From NCBI GenBank assembly GCA_009993045.1, contig JAACUG010000079.1:1-42367 (forward strand): a stretch of DNA of 42,367 bases, given 5' to 3'. Under the pieces are notes generated by a model that searched no databases, was not told the origin of the DNA, and saw nothing but the letters and a program-made list of their open reading frames with translations. The DNA is from Cyanobacteria bacterium CG_2015-22_32_23. GTDB taxonomy: Bacteria > Cyanobacteriota > Cyanobacteriia > Cyanobacteriales > Cyanobacteriaceae. Each line of letters begins with the position of its first letter. The stretch's first letter is position 1. Made by a program: the position numbers and the translations under genes. Shown one piece after another: positions 1 to 7,670 of this stretch.

Positions 1-38
1 AAATCAATTTTAGTATAGTTTGAGTCAATTTTAATCCC

Positions 39-66
39 TTTGCCCTTTGCCCCTTGCCCTTTGCCC
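39..66. repeat. Heptamer tandem repeat, TTTGCCC x4
   Basis: Four consecutive 7-bp units: TTTGCCC, TTTGCCC, CTTGCCC, TTTGCCC. It lies just beyond the 3' end of the minus-strand gene at 129-572. It is one of several period-7 arrays in this window whose unit sequences differ. Confidence 0.85.
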
Positions 67-128
67 TAACTTCACCAGTTAATTTTTAACGAGGTACAAG
101 ATCTGAGTTCCATAACAATTATCAATAA

Positions 129-572
129 TTAATCTTCCCAGTCTGGACAAGTATCACCATGCCAACCGTAAGGGTGCATACCACAAACTAATAAATTACC
201 GTTATAACTTCGCCCGTGATAATTACGACAACCTTGACAAGCGGGGTGTATTTGTGGATTGGGTTTGATATTATCATTGTCAAATAAAGAATTTAATTCG
301 TCATAAAAATCATCATCGTAGAAAATATCTTCTTGAGATTCCTCATCGATAAATAATTCCACGATTTCTGTAAATAAATCATCTATTTCTGCTAAAAATT
401 GAGTTAATTCCGTTGTCAATATTTCTTCTACTTCTTCGGTTAACTCATTTATTTTTTTTTCCCATTCCTGATTATTTTTCTGCCAATCTTGGTTGATTTG
501 TTTGTACAGTGACTCAAATTCACCCTCCACCGCATTTAGCCAATTTTTGAAAGTATTTTCCCAATTATCCAT
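129..572 (-). CDS. Conserved cyanobacterial hypothetical protein with C-terminal four-cysteine module
   Basis: This 147-residue protein has two parts. Residues 1 to about 100 are very acidic and probably helical, with many Glu/Asp and regularly spaced Leu, Ile and Trp. The last 40 residues carry C-x2-C-x14-C-x11-C in the context CQGCRNYHG, LVCGMHPYGW and DTCPDWED. The spacing suggests a small zinc-binding or iron-sulphur fold, which is an inference. I recall similar C-termini (HPAC-GC-HG, CGMHPYGW, CPDWE) in other cyanobacterial hypotheticals but know no function. There is no signal peptide or membrane segment, so it is probably cytoplasmic. The phasin-like gene lies 81 bp upstream on the same strand, so co-transcription is possible. 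The start ATG at 572 is the only one giving the full helical region. Confidence 0.8.
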   Translation of the reverse strand: MDNWENTFKNWLNAVEGEFESLYKQINQDWQKNNQEWEKKINELTEEVEEILTTELTQFLAEIDDLFTEIVELFIDEESQEDIFYDDDFYDELNSLFDNDNIKPNPQIHPACQGCRNYHGRSYNGNLLVCGMHPYGWHGDTCPDWED

Positions 573-653
573 TAGTTGAAAACAAAGAAAGATCTCATCA
601 CTAATTTAACTCAATTATTGAATATTATTGTAAACCTCTTAAAATTTCTTTAA

Positions 654-974
654 TTACTCATCTTCATCGGTGATAATTTCAATGGTGCGCGGTTGAGAAT
701 TTTTATTTATATCTTCACTTTTAACCCCTTTAGTTTGATTCTGTTTAAGGATTTCATCCACAAATTTATGTGCTTCTTCTGCATTTATTTTCCCTTTATT
801 TACCATTTCATCCGCCATTTTTTGCAATTCTTGGCTAAAATCTGGATTAAGGGCGATTTTTTCCCCTTGTTGTTTTAATTCTTGAAAAGTATCGTTAGCT
901 TTTTCCACCGCATAACTAGCAATGCCCACTCCTAAATAAAAGGCTTTTTTTAATAAATTCTCTGAATCAGCCAT
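654..974 (-). CDS. Phasin-like small helical protein
   Basis: A 106-residue protein from the ATG at 974. An upstream TTG-type start would add eight residues, but the ATG follows a purine-rich GGGGGTGG stretch and gives MADSENLLKKAFYLGVG, the expected N-terminus. That hydrophobic N-terminal helix, containing GVGIASYAVEK, followed by an amphipathic charged region resembles short cyanobacterial proteins annotated as phasin family, which coat polyhydroxyalkanoate granules in other bacteria. That function is not shown here, and no PHA synthase gene is in the window. The middle segment (EMVNKGKINAEEAHKFVDEIL) matches the linker-helix arrangement of those proteins. It lies upstream of the four-cysteine protein on the same strand. 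Confidence 0.65.
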   Translation of the reverse strand: MADSENLLKKAFYLGVGIASYAVEKANDTFQELKQQGEKIALNPDFSQELQKMADEMVNKGKINAEEAHKFVDEILKQNQTKGVKSEDINKNSQPRTIEIITDEDE

Positions 975-1052
975 AAACTTACCACCCCCATAAAACAATA
1001 TTTTCTCTTATTGTAGTTGAAAAACTTAAAAGCTGATTAGGTTTCAGGAGTC

Positions 1053-1082
1053 AGGTTTTAAATAATGAGTTTATAGATTATT
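1053..1082. repeat. Dispersed 30-bp repeat, inverted copy at 25528-25557
   Basis: Read on the plus strand this matches the reverse complement of 25528-25557 at 29 of 30 positions, through AGGTTTTAAATAATGAGTT and the following TATAGA-TATT. It sits in the 250-bp gap between the phasin-like gene and nadB, in a stretch that also contains CAGGAGTCAGG and TTCCTAATT fragments like those in the large heptamer array. Confidence 0.8.
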
Positions 1083-1226
1083 AAATATTTTTCCTTATTC
1101 CCTATTTCCTGTCTAATTCCTAATTTATTTGTGCGCAGATGTTAATCTTTCGGTACAATTAGCAGAAATATATTAATCTCGTTATTTTTATCGGGCTTCT
1201 TCCCTCAACTAATTTTAATAAAAAGA

Positions 1227-2903
1227 ATGCAAGAGTCACCTTTTCCTCTTAACTTTGATGTCATTATTGTTGGCTCTGGTGCTGCAGGTTTATATACAGC
1301 TTTATCTTTGCCAAATAATTTCCGTATCGCTTTAGTTACTAAGGATAAATTAAAAAGAGGTGCTAGTGATTGGGCACAAGGAGGTATTGCTGCAGCTATT
1401 AACCCCGATGATTCTCCTCTGTTTCATTTACAAGATACCCTCAAAGCAGGGGTTGGTTTATGTGATACCCAAGCCGTTAAATATTTAGTAGAAAATGCCG
1501 CTATCTCTATTCAATCTTTACTAGAAATGGGGGTAGATTTTGATCGGGTAAAAGATGATAATAATAATATTCCTCATCCATTAGCCATGACTTTAGAAGC
1601 GGCTCATTCTTTTCCTAGAGTACTTCATGCAGCCGACACTACAGGTAGAGCTATTGTTTCTATTCTCCGTCAAAAAGTCTTAGATAGTCCACATATTCAA
1701 GTATATGAACAGGCTTACGCCCTTAGTTTATGGTTAAATGAGAGCAAAAATCAATGTCTTGGCATTAGTTTACTCTATGAAAATCAAATTCGTTGGTTAT
1801 CAGCCAAAGCCGTTATTTTAGCCACAGGAGGCGGTGGACAAGTTTTTGCCCAAACTACTAATCCTCACGTTAGCACAGGGGATGGCGTGGCTTTAGCGTG
1901 GCGTAGCGGTGCTATTTTACGGGATTTAGAGTTTGTTCAATTTCACCCGACGGCGTTAAATATGCCTAATACTCCTCATTTTTTAATCAGTGAAGCTGTT
2001 AGAGGAGAAGGCGCTCATTTAGTAGATGAAGAAGGAAAACGTTTCGCTTTTGACTACCACGAAAAAGGTGAATTAGCCCCTAGGGATGTGGTAAGTCGAG
2101 CTATTTACAGTCATTTACACAAAACCTGTAAAAATCCAGCTCTTGGTAAAGTATATCTTGATTTACGCCCCATTTCTCCTTCTCGCATTGAATATCGCTT
2201 TCCGAATATCATCGATAAGTGTCAACAATGGGGAATAGATTTGTTTTCTCAACGAATTCCCGTGTCTCCTGCCGCTCATTATTGGATGGGAGGCGTTTGT
2301 GTTAATCTTCAAAATCAAACCTCTATCAATGGTTTATATGCCATCGGTGAAACTGCTAGTACTGGCGTTCATGGGGCGAATCGTTTAGCGAGTAATTCTT
2401 TATTGGAATGTGTTGTTTTTGCTGAAAATTTCCGTCATTTATCTTTAGATTCTTTTTCTCAACCTTCTATAACTATTAGTAATCAACAAAATATTGATGA
2501 TGATTGGCAAGAAGAAATGGAGTTAATTAGTCATATTCGAGCTTCTTTACCTATTACGATGTGGGAAGGTGCAGGAATTTGTCGCACAAAAGAAGGATTA
2601 GAAAAAGCACTTCACCAAATTGATAATTGGCGTATTCAACTCGAAACACTTTCTATTTATCAGTTTATTAACAATATTTCCTCATCTCATCAATATAATT
2701 TAACTTCATCTCAAGCTCAACAACAGTTAAAATTAGCCACTGAAACTATTAATTTGCTCGATGTGGGTTATTTAATTCTCAAAAGTGCTTCATTTCGCAC
2801 GGAAAGCCGAGGTGGACATTATCGCCTTGATTATCCTCACACTGACGATAACTGGCAAATTCACACTTTAGTTAAAAATAATAGTTGGTGGCAAGGAAAT
2901 TAA
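1227..2903 (+). CDS. nadB: L-aspartate oxidase (quinolinate synthase subunit B)
   Basis: This FAD enzyme oxidises L-aspartate to iminoaspartate, the first step of de novo NAD synthesis; NadA then condenses the product with dihydroxyacetone phosphate. The 558-residue length is normal for the family. The FAD dinucleotide-binding motif GSGAAG is at residues 16-21, followed by GASDWAQGGIAAAI at about 45-58, which belongs to the succinate dehydrogenase/fumarate reductase flavoprotein family. Further on are QFHPTAL (about 238), a cap-domain segment, HYWMGGV (about 348) and the C-terminal FAD contact HGANRLASNSLLE (about 379-391). The C-terminal helical domain ends in ESRGGHYRLDYP, also typical. The gene is monocistronic here: the upstream neighbour is divergent and the downstream one convergent. 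Confidence 0.97.
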   Translation: MQESPFPLNFDVIIVGSGAAGLYTALSLPNNFRIALVTKDKLKRGASDWAQGGIAAAINPDDSPLFHLQDTLKAGVGLCDTQAVKYLVENAAISIQSLLEMGVDFDRVKDDNNNIPHPLAMTLEAAHSFPRVLHAADTTGRAIVSILRQKVLDSPHIQVYEQAYALSLWLNESKNQCLGISLLYENQIRWLSAKAVILATGGGGQVFAQTTNPHVSTGDGVALAWRSGAILRDLEFVQFHPTALNMPNTPHFLISEAVRGEGAHLVDEEGKRFAFDYHEKGELAPRDVVSRAIYSHLHKTCKNPALGKVYLDLRPISPSRIEYRFPNIIDKCQQWGIDLFSQRIPVSPAAHYWMGGVCVNLQNQTSINGLYAIGETASTGVHGANRLASNSLLECVVFAENFRHLSLDSFSQPSITISNQQNIDDDWQEEMELISHIRASLPITMWEGAGICRTKEGLEKALHQIDNWRIQLETLSIYQFINNISSSHQYNLTSSQAQQQLKLATETINLLDVGYLILKSASFRTESRGGHYRLDYPHTDDNWQIHTLVKNNSWWQGN

Positions 2904-2955
2904 TTATTAATCATGACGAAATTATTGGGTTTCAATCAATTTATTTTACTCATTT

Positions 2956-3852
2956 TCATTGTTTAATAAAGGCAATTCCTGCACTAATTAACTCAGCTAA
3001 AATACTAATAAGACGAAATAACGCCACTACTATTAATACATTTTGAGGGGGGAAAAAAGTTGGATTTAAAGTTGCGATCGCCGTTGCTTCAAAAACCCCA
3101 ATTCCTCCCGGGGCACCGGGGACAATTAAACCTAATAACCAAGCAAAACTAAAGGTACTTAACACAGGTAAAATTAAACTTATTTTGAGAGGAATAAAAG
3201 CATTTATAATCAACAGAAAAGCTATTCCTCTAAGTAATAAAAAACCTAATTCCCCCAGTAATGGTAATAAAGGATATTGAGTTAAATTAACGATATTTTT
3301 ACTACCTTTACCTTTAGCTAATTTGGTTAAAATAGGATTAATTATTTTAGGATGAATACCCATTAAAACTAGAAAGGTAATGATACATTGAATTGTAAAA
3401 ATTAGAAGAGAAAAATTAACTCTAATGATGCCAAAACTAACACTAAAGATAGTAATTAATAAAGCAGCAACTGCCATTAATAAAGGTTCAAGAATAACGC
3501 TAACAGTAGCTAAAGCTAAACTATCACCTTCATTTTGAATAGCTTTTACTCTTCCCACAAAATGCCAAATATTACCCGGTAAATACTTACTAATATTCGT
3601 AATTAAGTAAACTTTAATAGCTTTAAATCCCTTTAATTTTGCTTCAAAAATAGCTAAAATCCAAGTCCAAACCCAAGCGGAAAAAATATGAGCAAACAAA
3701 TTAAAAAATAAACTTAAACATAGCATTAAGTAAATAAAAAAGTTGAATTTAACTTCAATAACTTCTCGCCAATAATTTTTAAATGTAGAAAAGATAAAAA
3801 AGAAAGTTATTCCTAAAATTAGCCAACGTACAAATTTTTTACCTAATTTCAT
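2956..3852 (-). CDS. Lysylphosphatidylglycerol synthase TM-domain family protein (UPF0104)
   Basis: A 298-residue integral membrane protein with about eight hydrophobic segments starting near residue 10. Two conserved features place it in the LPG synthase/flippase transmembrane family: ISKYLPGNIWHFVGRVK at about residues 88-104 and the LIVPGAPGGIGVFEA loop at about 240-255. In MprF this domain translocates aminoacylated lipids; the catalytic GNAT-like half is missing here, so the protein is a stand-alone transmembrane domain. Its substrate cannot be read from sequence. Related cyanobacterial and archaeal proteins are often found near glycosyltransferases, but none is nearby. It is convergent with nadB (52-bp gap). 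Confidence 0.85.
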   Translation of the reverse strand: MKLGKKFVRWLILGITFFFIFSTFKNYWREVIEVKFNFFIYLMLCLSLFFNLFAHIFSAWVWTWILAIFEAKLKGFKAIKVYLITNISKYLPGNIWHFVGRVKAIQNEGDSLALATVSVILEPLLMAVAALLITIFSVSFGIIRVNFSLLIFTIQCIITFLVLMGIHPKIINPILTKLAKGKGSKNIVNLTQYPLLPLLGELGFLLLRGIAFLLIINAFIPLKISLILPVLSTFSFAWLLGLIVPGAPGGIGVFEATAIATLNPTFFPPQNVLIVVALFRLISILAELISAGIAFIKQ

Positions 3853-4119
3853 TTATTAAATAATAGTTGTAAAAAAGAGTAATAAAAGTAGTCAAAAACC
3901 AAATAAATAATAAAATTAATTCAAATATTAATCTAAAATAACTAACAAATAATCAAAGATTAAAAAATAAATTTATGAATATTACTATACCTGAAAACTG
4001 ACTATTTATAGGCTTTTAAAAATCTGACAACTTTCGTAAATGGAGATATTATCTTGACAAAATCTAATATTAACTTTATAGTAAATATCTGAAAGAAATA
4101 TCCAATAAAAATCAAACGT

Positions 4120-4776
4120 TTATTGATAAATCTTAGGACAAGGTTCAGATGAAATATTAGCAGTAGGACAATAAGTTTGTAAACAAGGTTGACGACTAGC
4201 TTCTTCTGTTTCTAAAGCTGGAGGATACTTTCCGAAAATCATTTCACAACTTAAATCTTCAAAATCAGGAGTCATGGTTAAAGGAATGCCAAAAGACTCA
4301 GTAAAAAATTTTTGAGTAGGCAATTTACACATATTTATACACATTCCCACGCAACCACTTTCTTCAAGATAACGACATTTTTTTATTTTAACTCCGCTTT
4401 TTTGCCGATGAATTTGATTATCTTCTGTGACAATTTCGATTTCTTTAATTTCAGATTTGCCAACTAACCATTCAAATAAAATTGTGGCAAACCACGCATT
4501 AGATTCACATACCCATTTTGTAGGGGAAAAAAGATTACGAATCAAATATAAAGCAGGAGAAGGTACTAAAGATTTTAGCACGATAGCGACTAATTCTTGT
4601 TGTTGTTGTGCTGTGCGCCCTTTCATTATTTGTTGCGATAAATCGACAAAACCATCATAACCTTTGAAATTTGTACTTTTCCCCACAGCTTTAGCCATTT
4701 TACGGGAAAATAAAGCAATAAACAGTTTATCAATTACATTATCTTTATATTGTGTTTTTTCACTCTTATTCATCAT
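4120..4776 (-). CDS. D27-like beta-carotene isomerase family protein (DUF4033)
   Basis: This 218-residue protein resembles plant DWARF27, an iron-dependent isomerase that converts all-trans- to 9-cis-beta-carotene at the start of strigolactone synthesis. The signature is the C-terminal half: CRYLEESGCVGMCINMCKLP from about residue 133, then F-GIPLTMTPDFEDLSCEMIFG, then PC-QTYCP near the end. The spaced cysteines are family-typical. The N-terminal half has the conserved YDGFVDLSQ and LVPSPALYLIRNLFSP segments. The protein is soluble with no transit peptide, as expected in a bacterium. The sequence begins MM, so the start may be 4776 or 4773. Cyanobacterial members have not all been characterised; carotenoid isomerase activity is a family inference. 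Confidence 0.85.
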   Translation of the reverse strand: MMNKSEKTQYKDNVIDKLFIALFSRKMAKAVGKSTNFKGYDGFVDLSQQIMKGRTAQQQQELVAIVLKSLVPSPALYLIRNLFSPTKWVCESNAWFATILFEWLVGKSEIKEIEIVTEDNQIHRQKSGVKIKKCRYLEESGCVGMCINMCKLPTQKFFTESFGIPLTMTPDFEDLSCEMIFGKYPPALETEEASRQPCLQTYCPTANISSEPCPKIYQ

Positions 4777-5086
4777 AAATGGTATTTTCTGTTATAACTC
4801 TTCTTGAGTGTAACCTTTATCATTAAACAATTAAATAATTACTTAATTTTTCTTGAAACTTACATGATCATATTTGATCAAAATACATTGACTTTTCAAA
4901 TATTATAGAAAATAATATTAATATTTTAAGTTATCAAAATTATTCCTTCAATCAATCCTCAAAAATTTAACTATATTTTCATTACTACAATTAGTTTAAG
5001 ATTTTTTTCGCTAAATACTATGAAAGATTTAATCTATTTTTATTATGATTTTAATAATAATTAATAATTGAAAATTTTTACTATAT
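4777..5086. promoter_or_regulatory. 310-bp divergent intergenic region with paired TGATCA sites
   Basis: This very AT-rich region separates two divergent genes (D27-like, minus; TauE-like, plus) and must hold both promoters. Two identical palindromic hexamers, TGATCA, lie at 4865-4870 and 4875-4880, exactly 10 bp apart, followed by TTGACT at 4888-4893. That is an arrangement an operator could have, but no known regulator is identified. I see no small gene or structured RNA. Confidence 0.3.
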
Positions 5087-5842
5087 ATGATAACAAGTCA
5101 ATTAATCTCTCTAGTCATCATTTTTCTTTTTACTAGCATCATTGGCGTGGTGACAGGTAGTAATTCTTTAGTTACAATTCCCGTTATGCTTGAATTTGGT
5201 ATTTCCCCAGCAAATGCCATCGCTACAAATATGTTTGCTTTAATCTTTATGAGTATTGGTGGTACAATTCCCTTTTTAAAAGGAGACTTACTTAAACGTC
5301 AAGATTTATCTCTCTTAATTATTTTAACGATTATCGGTTCAATATTTGGGGCATTATTAGTGATAATTATTCCTTCAAAAACTATGCCTTTACTTATCTC
5401 TATTTCTATGATTGTAGTGACAATTTTTTCTGTGATTAATAGGGATAAAGGAGTAGAAAAAATAGAAAAACCTTCTCCGACAGCACAAAAAATTGGTTAC
5501 GCTTTAACTTTTGCTTTAGGTATTTATGGAGGATTTTTTAGCGGAGGTTATGTTACTACTCTTACCGCTTGTTTTATTGCTTTTTTAAACATGACATTTA
5601 TGGAAGCAGTAGCCATAACAAAAGTGTTGAATATTTTTTCCTCATTAATCGCCACTTTTATTTTTATGACTCAAGGAATTATTGATTATAAACTAGGAAT
5701 AATTTTAGGTATAACTATGTTTTTTGGTGCAATAATTGGAGCAAAATTTGCCTTAAAAATGAGCAATCTTTGGTTAAGAAGAATTTTTATTATTACCGTA
5801 ATTTTTCTTGCCGTTAGAAATTTCTTAAAATGGATTAATTAA
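5087..5842 (+). CDS. TauE/SafE (TSUP) family membrane permease
   Basis: A 251-residue polytopic protein with about eight hydrophobic segments. It starts MITSQLISLVIIFLFTSIIGVVTGSNSLVTIPVML, containing the family's glycine/serine-rich G-x-G/N-S-LVTIPVML repeat. The second internal repeat, GIYGGFFSGGYVTTLTACFI, is at about residues 147-166. The duplicated half-structure is characteristic of TSUP transporters, which move sulfite, sulfonates or other organic anions and sulphur compounds across the inner membrane. Here the substrate is unknown and no sulphur-metabolism gene is adjacent. It is divergent from the D27-like gene and convergent with the gene at 5931. Confidence 0.88.
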   Translation: MITSQLISLVIIFLFTSIIGVVTGSNSLVTIPVMLEFGISPANAIATNMFALIFMSIGGTIPFLKGDLLKRQDLSLLIILTIIGSIFGALLVIIIPSKTMPLLISISMIVVTIFSVINRDKGVEKIEKPSPTAQKIGYALTFALGIYGGFFSGGYVTTLTACFIAFLNMTFMEAVAITKVLNIFSSLIATFIFMTQGIIDYKLGIILGITMFFGAIIGAKFALKMSNLWLRRIFIITVIFLAVRNFLKWIN

Positions 5843-5930
5843 ATCAAAAAACTAAATTCCGTATCAATAAATCAAAATGTTTACTAACACAGAATCTAGC
5901 TTCAGTTAGGATAAATAACCTATTAATTAT

Positions 5931-6266
5931 TTACTTTTTTAAGGCTTCTTCAGACACGGGTACAAAATCACCATGAATGGTTAAAGCTAAAAGCATTTCG
6001 TCATCTTCAGAAATTAATTTACCACTTAAGACACAACTTTCATCTTTTCTTGCAGTGGCAGGAATAGTCGCACGAATGTCAGTTTTTGAGAAATTAGGAC
6101 GATATTCCCCAGATTTTTGTTGTACATAATTCCAGAGAATATCTCTGATTAAAGTTTGATAACCTTGACTACCAGATAAAGATTTTAAACTATCTTTAAG
6201 AGTTTTCTCTAAACGGATACTGGTTACTTCCATTTGAGTTGTTGAAGTTCTGTGTGAACCACGCAT
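5931..6266 (-). CDS. Conserved cyanobacterial protein with ribbon-helix-helix-like N-terminal half
   Basis: A 111-residue protein. Residues 11-51 read as a short beta strand (VTSIRLEK), a helix (TLKDSLKSLSGSQG) and a second helix (YQTLIRDILWNYVQQK), which is the CopG/Arc ribbon-helix-helix plan. The C-terminal 50 residues contain SCVLSGKLISEDDEMLLALTIHGDFVPVSEEAL, a compact beta-rich segment I do not recognise. DNA binding is therefore plausible but unproved. A strong ribosome-binding site (AAGGAAGG) lies about 6 bases before the ATG. I recall close relatives across cyanobacteria starting MRGSHRTSTTQMEVTS, so this is a real conserved gene. It diverges from the M48 protease gene and could regulate it. 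Confidence 0.8.
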   Translation of the reverse strand: MRGSHRTSTTQMEVTSIRLEKTLKDSLKSLSGSQGYQTLIRDILWNYVQQKSGEYRPNFSKTDIRATIPATARKDESCVLSGKLISEDDEMLLALTIHGDFVPVSEEALKK

Positions 6267-6507
6267 AATTTTTCCTTCCTTTTAATTATTTAGACATTAG
6301 GTAAGACTAGAGTAGTATAAAACTGCCCTATGTTGCCATAAATCGGACAAAATATTTACAAATATTTACTATTTATTATTACACAAAAGTGCTTAAAATG
6401 AAATATTAATTATGAAAATCGAAACATAAATTTCTTTTTACGGTGTTTTTCTCCTATTTAGAAGGTTGTTGTTACAATGTACAGAAAATAATTTATTAAC
6501 GATAACT

Positions 6508-7374
6508 ATGACAGTTAAACTAATTGGACTCAAAGCAGATCACTTTCGTCATCCCCTCGATTTAGAAGCTACTACTAAATTAAAACAAATTCCCGCTTTA
6601 GATTTAGCTATGAGAAGCCTTTTAGGAAATGTTGCTGAAGATTTTTTTTATCTTAATAATATTGCCTCTAGTATTCTCATCAGCGAAAAACAATTACCCG
6701 ATTTATATGAACTACTTATATCTGCTTCTGAAATTTTAGATATTGAACCACCCCAACTCTACATTCAACAAAATCCTGCACCTAACGCTTATACTTTAGC
6801 TATTCGAGGCAAAAAACCTTTTATTGTGATTCATACTTCTTTACTAGAAATTCTTACCCCTGAAGAAATTAAAGCCGTTATTGCCCATGAATTAGGACAT
6901 CTTAAATGTGAACATGGGGTTTATCTTTCTTTAGCTAATATCATGGTATTAGCCGCAGGTTTAATTCCTTCTTGGGGAACTTTTGTCGCTCAATCCCTTC
7001 AAAGTCAATTATTACAATGGGTTCGTTGTGCCGAATTTAGTTGCGATCGCAGTGCTTTGTTAGTAGTGCAAAAACCGTCAATAGTCATGTCAGTCTTGAT
7101 GAAATTAACAGGAGGCTCACCAAGTATCGCTCATAAACTAAATTTAGAAGCCTTTATGGCACAAGTAAAAGAATATAAAGCCATGAGTGACACAGACATC
7201 GGAATTTTGTTAAAAGAAATGCAAACCACACAATTAACCCATCCTGTACCCATAATTAGAGCAAAAGAAATCGAAAACTGGGCAAATTCTCCCCATTATT
7301 CTCAGTTGCTCAAAACTAGAAAAATGAGTTATAATAACGAAAGTAACTATCAGGGCGGATGGCGAAATTGGTAG
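6508..7374 (+). CDS. M48-family zinc metalloprotease, 3' end overlapping tRNA-Leu
   Basis: A 288-residue protease of the HtpX/Ste24-like M48 family. The zinc-binding helix HELGH is at residues 127-131 and the third ligand Glu is probably E176 in CAEFSCDRSAL. Two hydrophobic stretches (about 140-160 and 165-172) may associate with the membrane. The ATG at 6508 is preferred because MTVKLIGLKADHFRHPLD is the expected cyanobacterial N-terminus; an in-frame TTG at 6466 would add 14 residues of poor quality. Oddity: the last seven codons (QGGWRNW, stop TAG) run into the tRNA gene that starts at 7353, so the tRNA acceptor and D-arm sequence encode the C-terminus and supply the stop. There is no signal peptide. 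Confidence 0.9.
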   Translation: MTVKLIGLKADHFRHPLDLEATTKLKQIPALDLAMRSLLGNVAEDFFYLNNIASSILISEKQLPDLYELLISASEILDIEPPQLYIQQNPAPNAYTLAIRGKKPFIVIHTSLLEILTPEEIKAVIAHELGHLKCEHGVYLSLANIMVLAAGLIPSWGTFVAQSLQSQLLQWVRCAEFSCDRSALLVVQKPSIVMSVLMKLTGGSPSIAHKLNLEAFMAQVKEYKAMSDTDIGILLKEMQTTQLTHPVPIIRAKEIENWANSPHYSQLLKTRKMSYNNESNYQGGWRNW

Positions 7375-7434
7375 ACGCACCACACTCAAAATGTGGCGGC
7401 TTCGGTCATGCGAGTTCGAGTCTCGCTCTGCCCA
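7353..7434 (+). tRNA. tRNA-Leu, anticodon CAA
   Basis: The sequence folds as a class II tRNA. The acceptor arm GGGCGGA pairs with TCTGCCC (one G-U). The D arm contains GAAATTGGTAGACGC. The anticodon stem CCACA/TGTGG encloses the loop CTCAAAA, giving anticodon CAA, which reads UUG. A variable arm (CGGCTTCGGTCATG region) precedes the T arm CGAGTTCGAGTCTCG. The discriminator is A at 7434, as expected for leucine, and CCA is not encoded. The first 22 bases are shared with the end of the M48 protease gene. Confidence 0.95.
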
Positions 7435-7451
7435 TTCTCTACATTTTAATC

Positions 7452-7487
<36 letters not shown>

Positions 7488-7670
7488 GTTAAATACTTAT
7501 ACTTGCTCATAATTTGTTCACTTTATGCTTAATGAAGTTTACTAACAAGACTCACTTTATAAAATTTTTATCTAACTTATTTAATAATTAAATCCTTTAT
7601 CACTCAGTACTTTTACTCAAAAAACTATAATAGATTAATAATAAAATTTATATAGAAAGGAAATAATTTT

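Noticed and set aside
7626-7631. TATAAT as a promoter for the flavodiiron gene
   Set aside because: A good -10 but no -35 at 16-18 bp; mentioned in the gene entry only.
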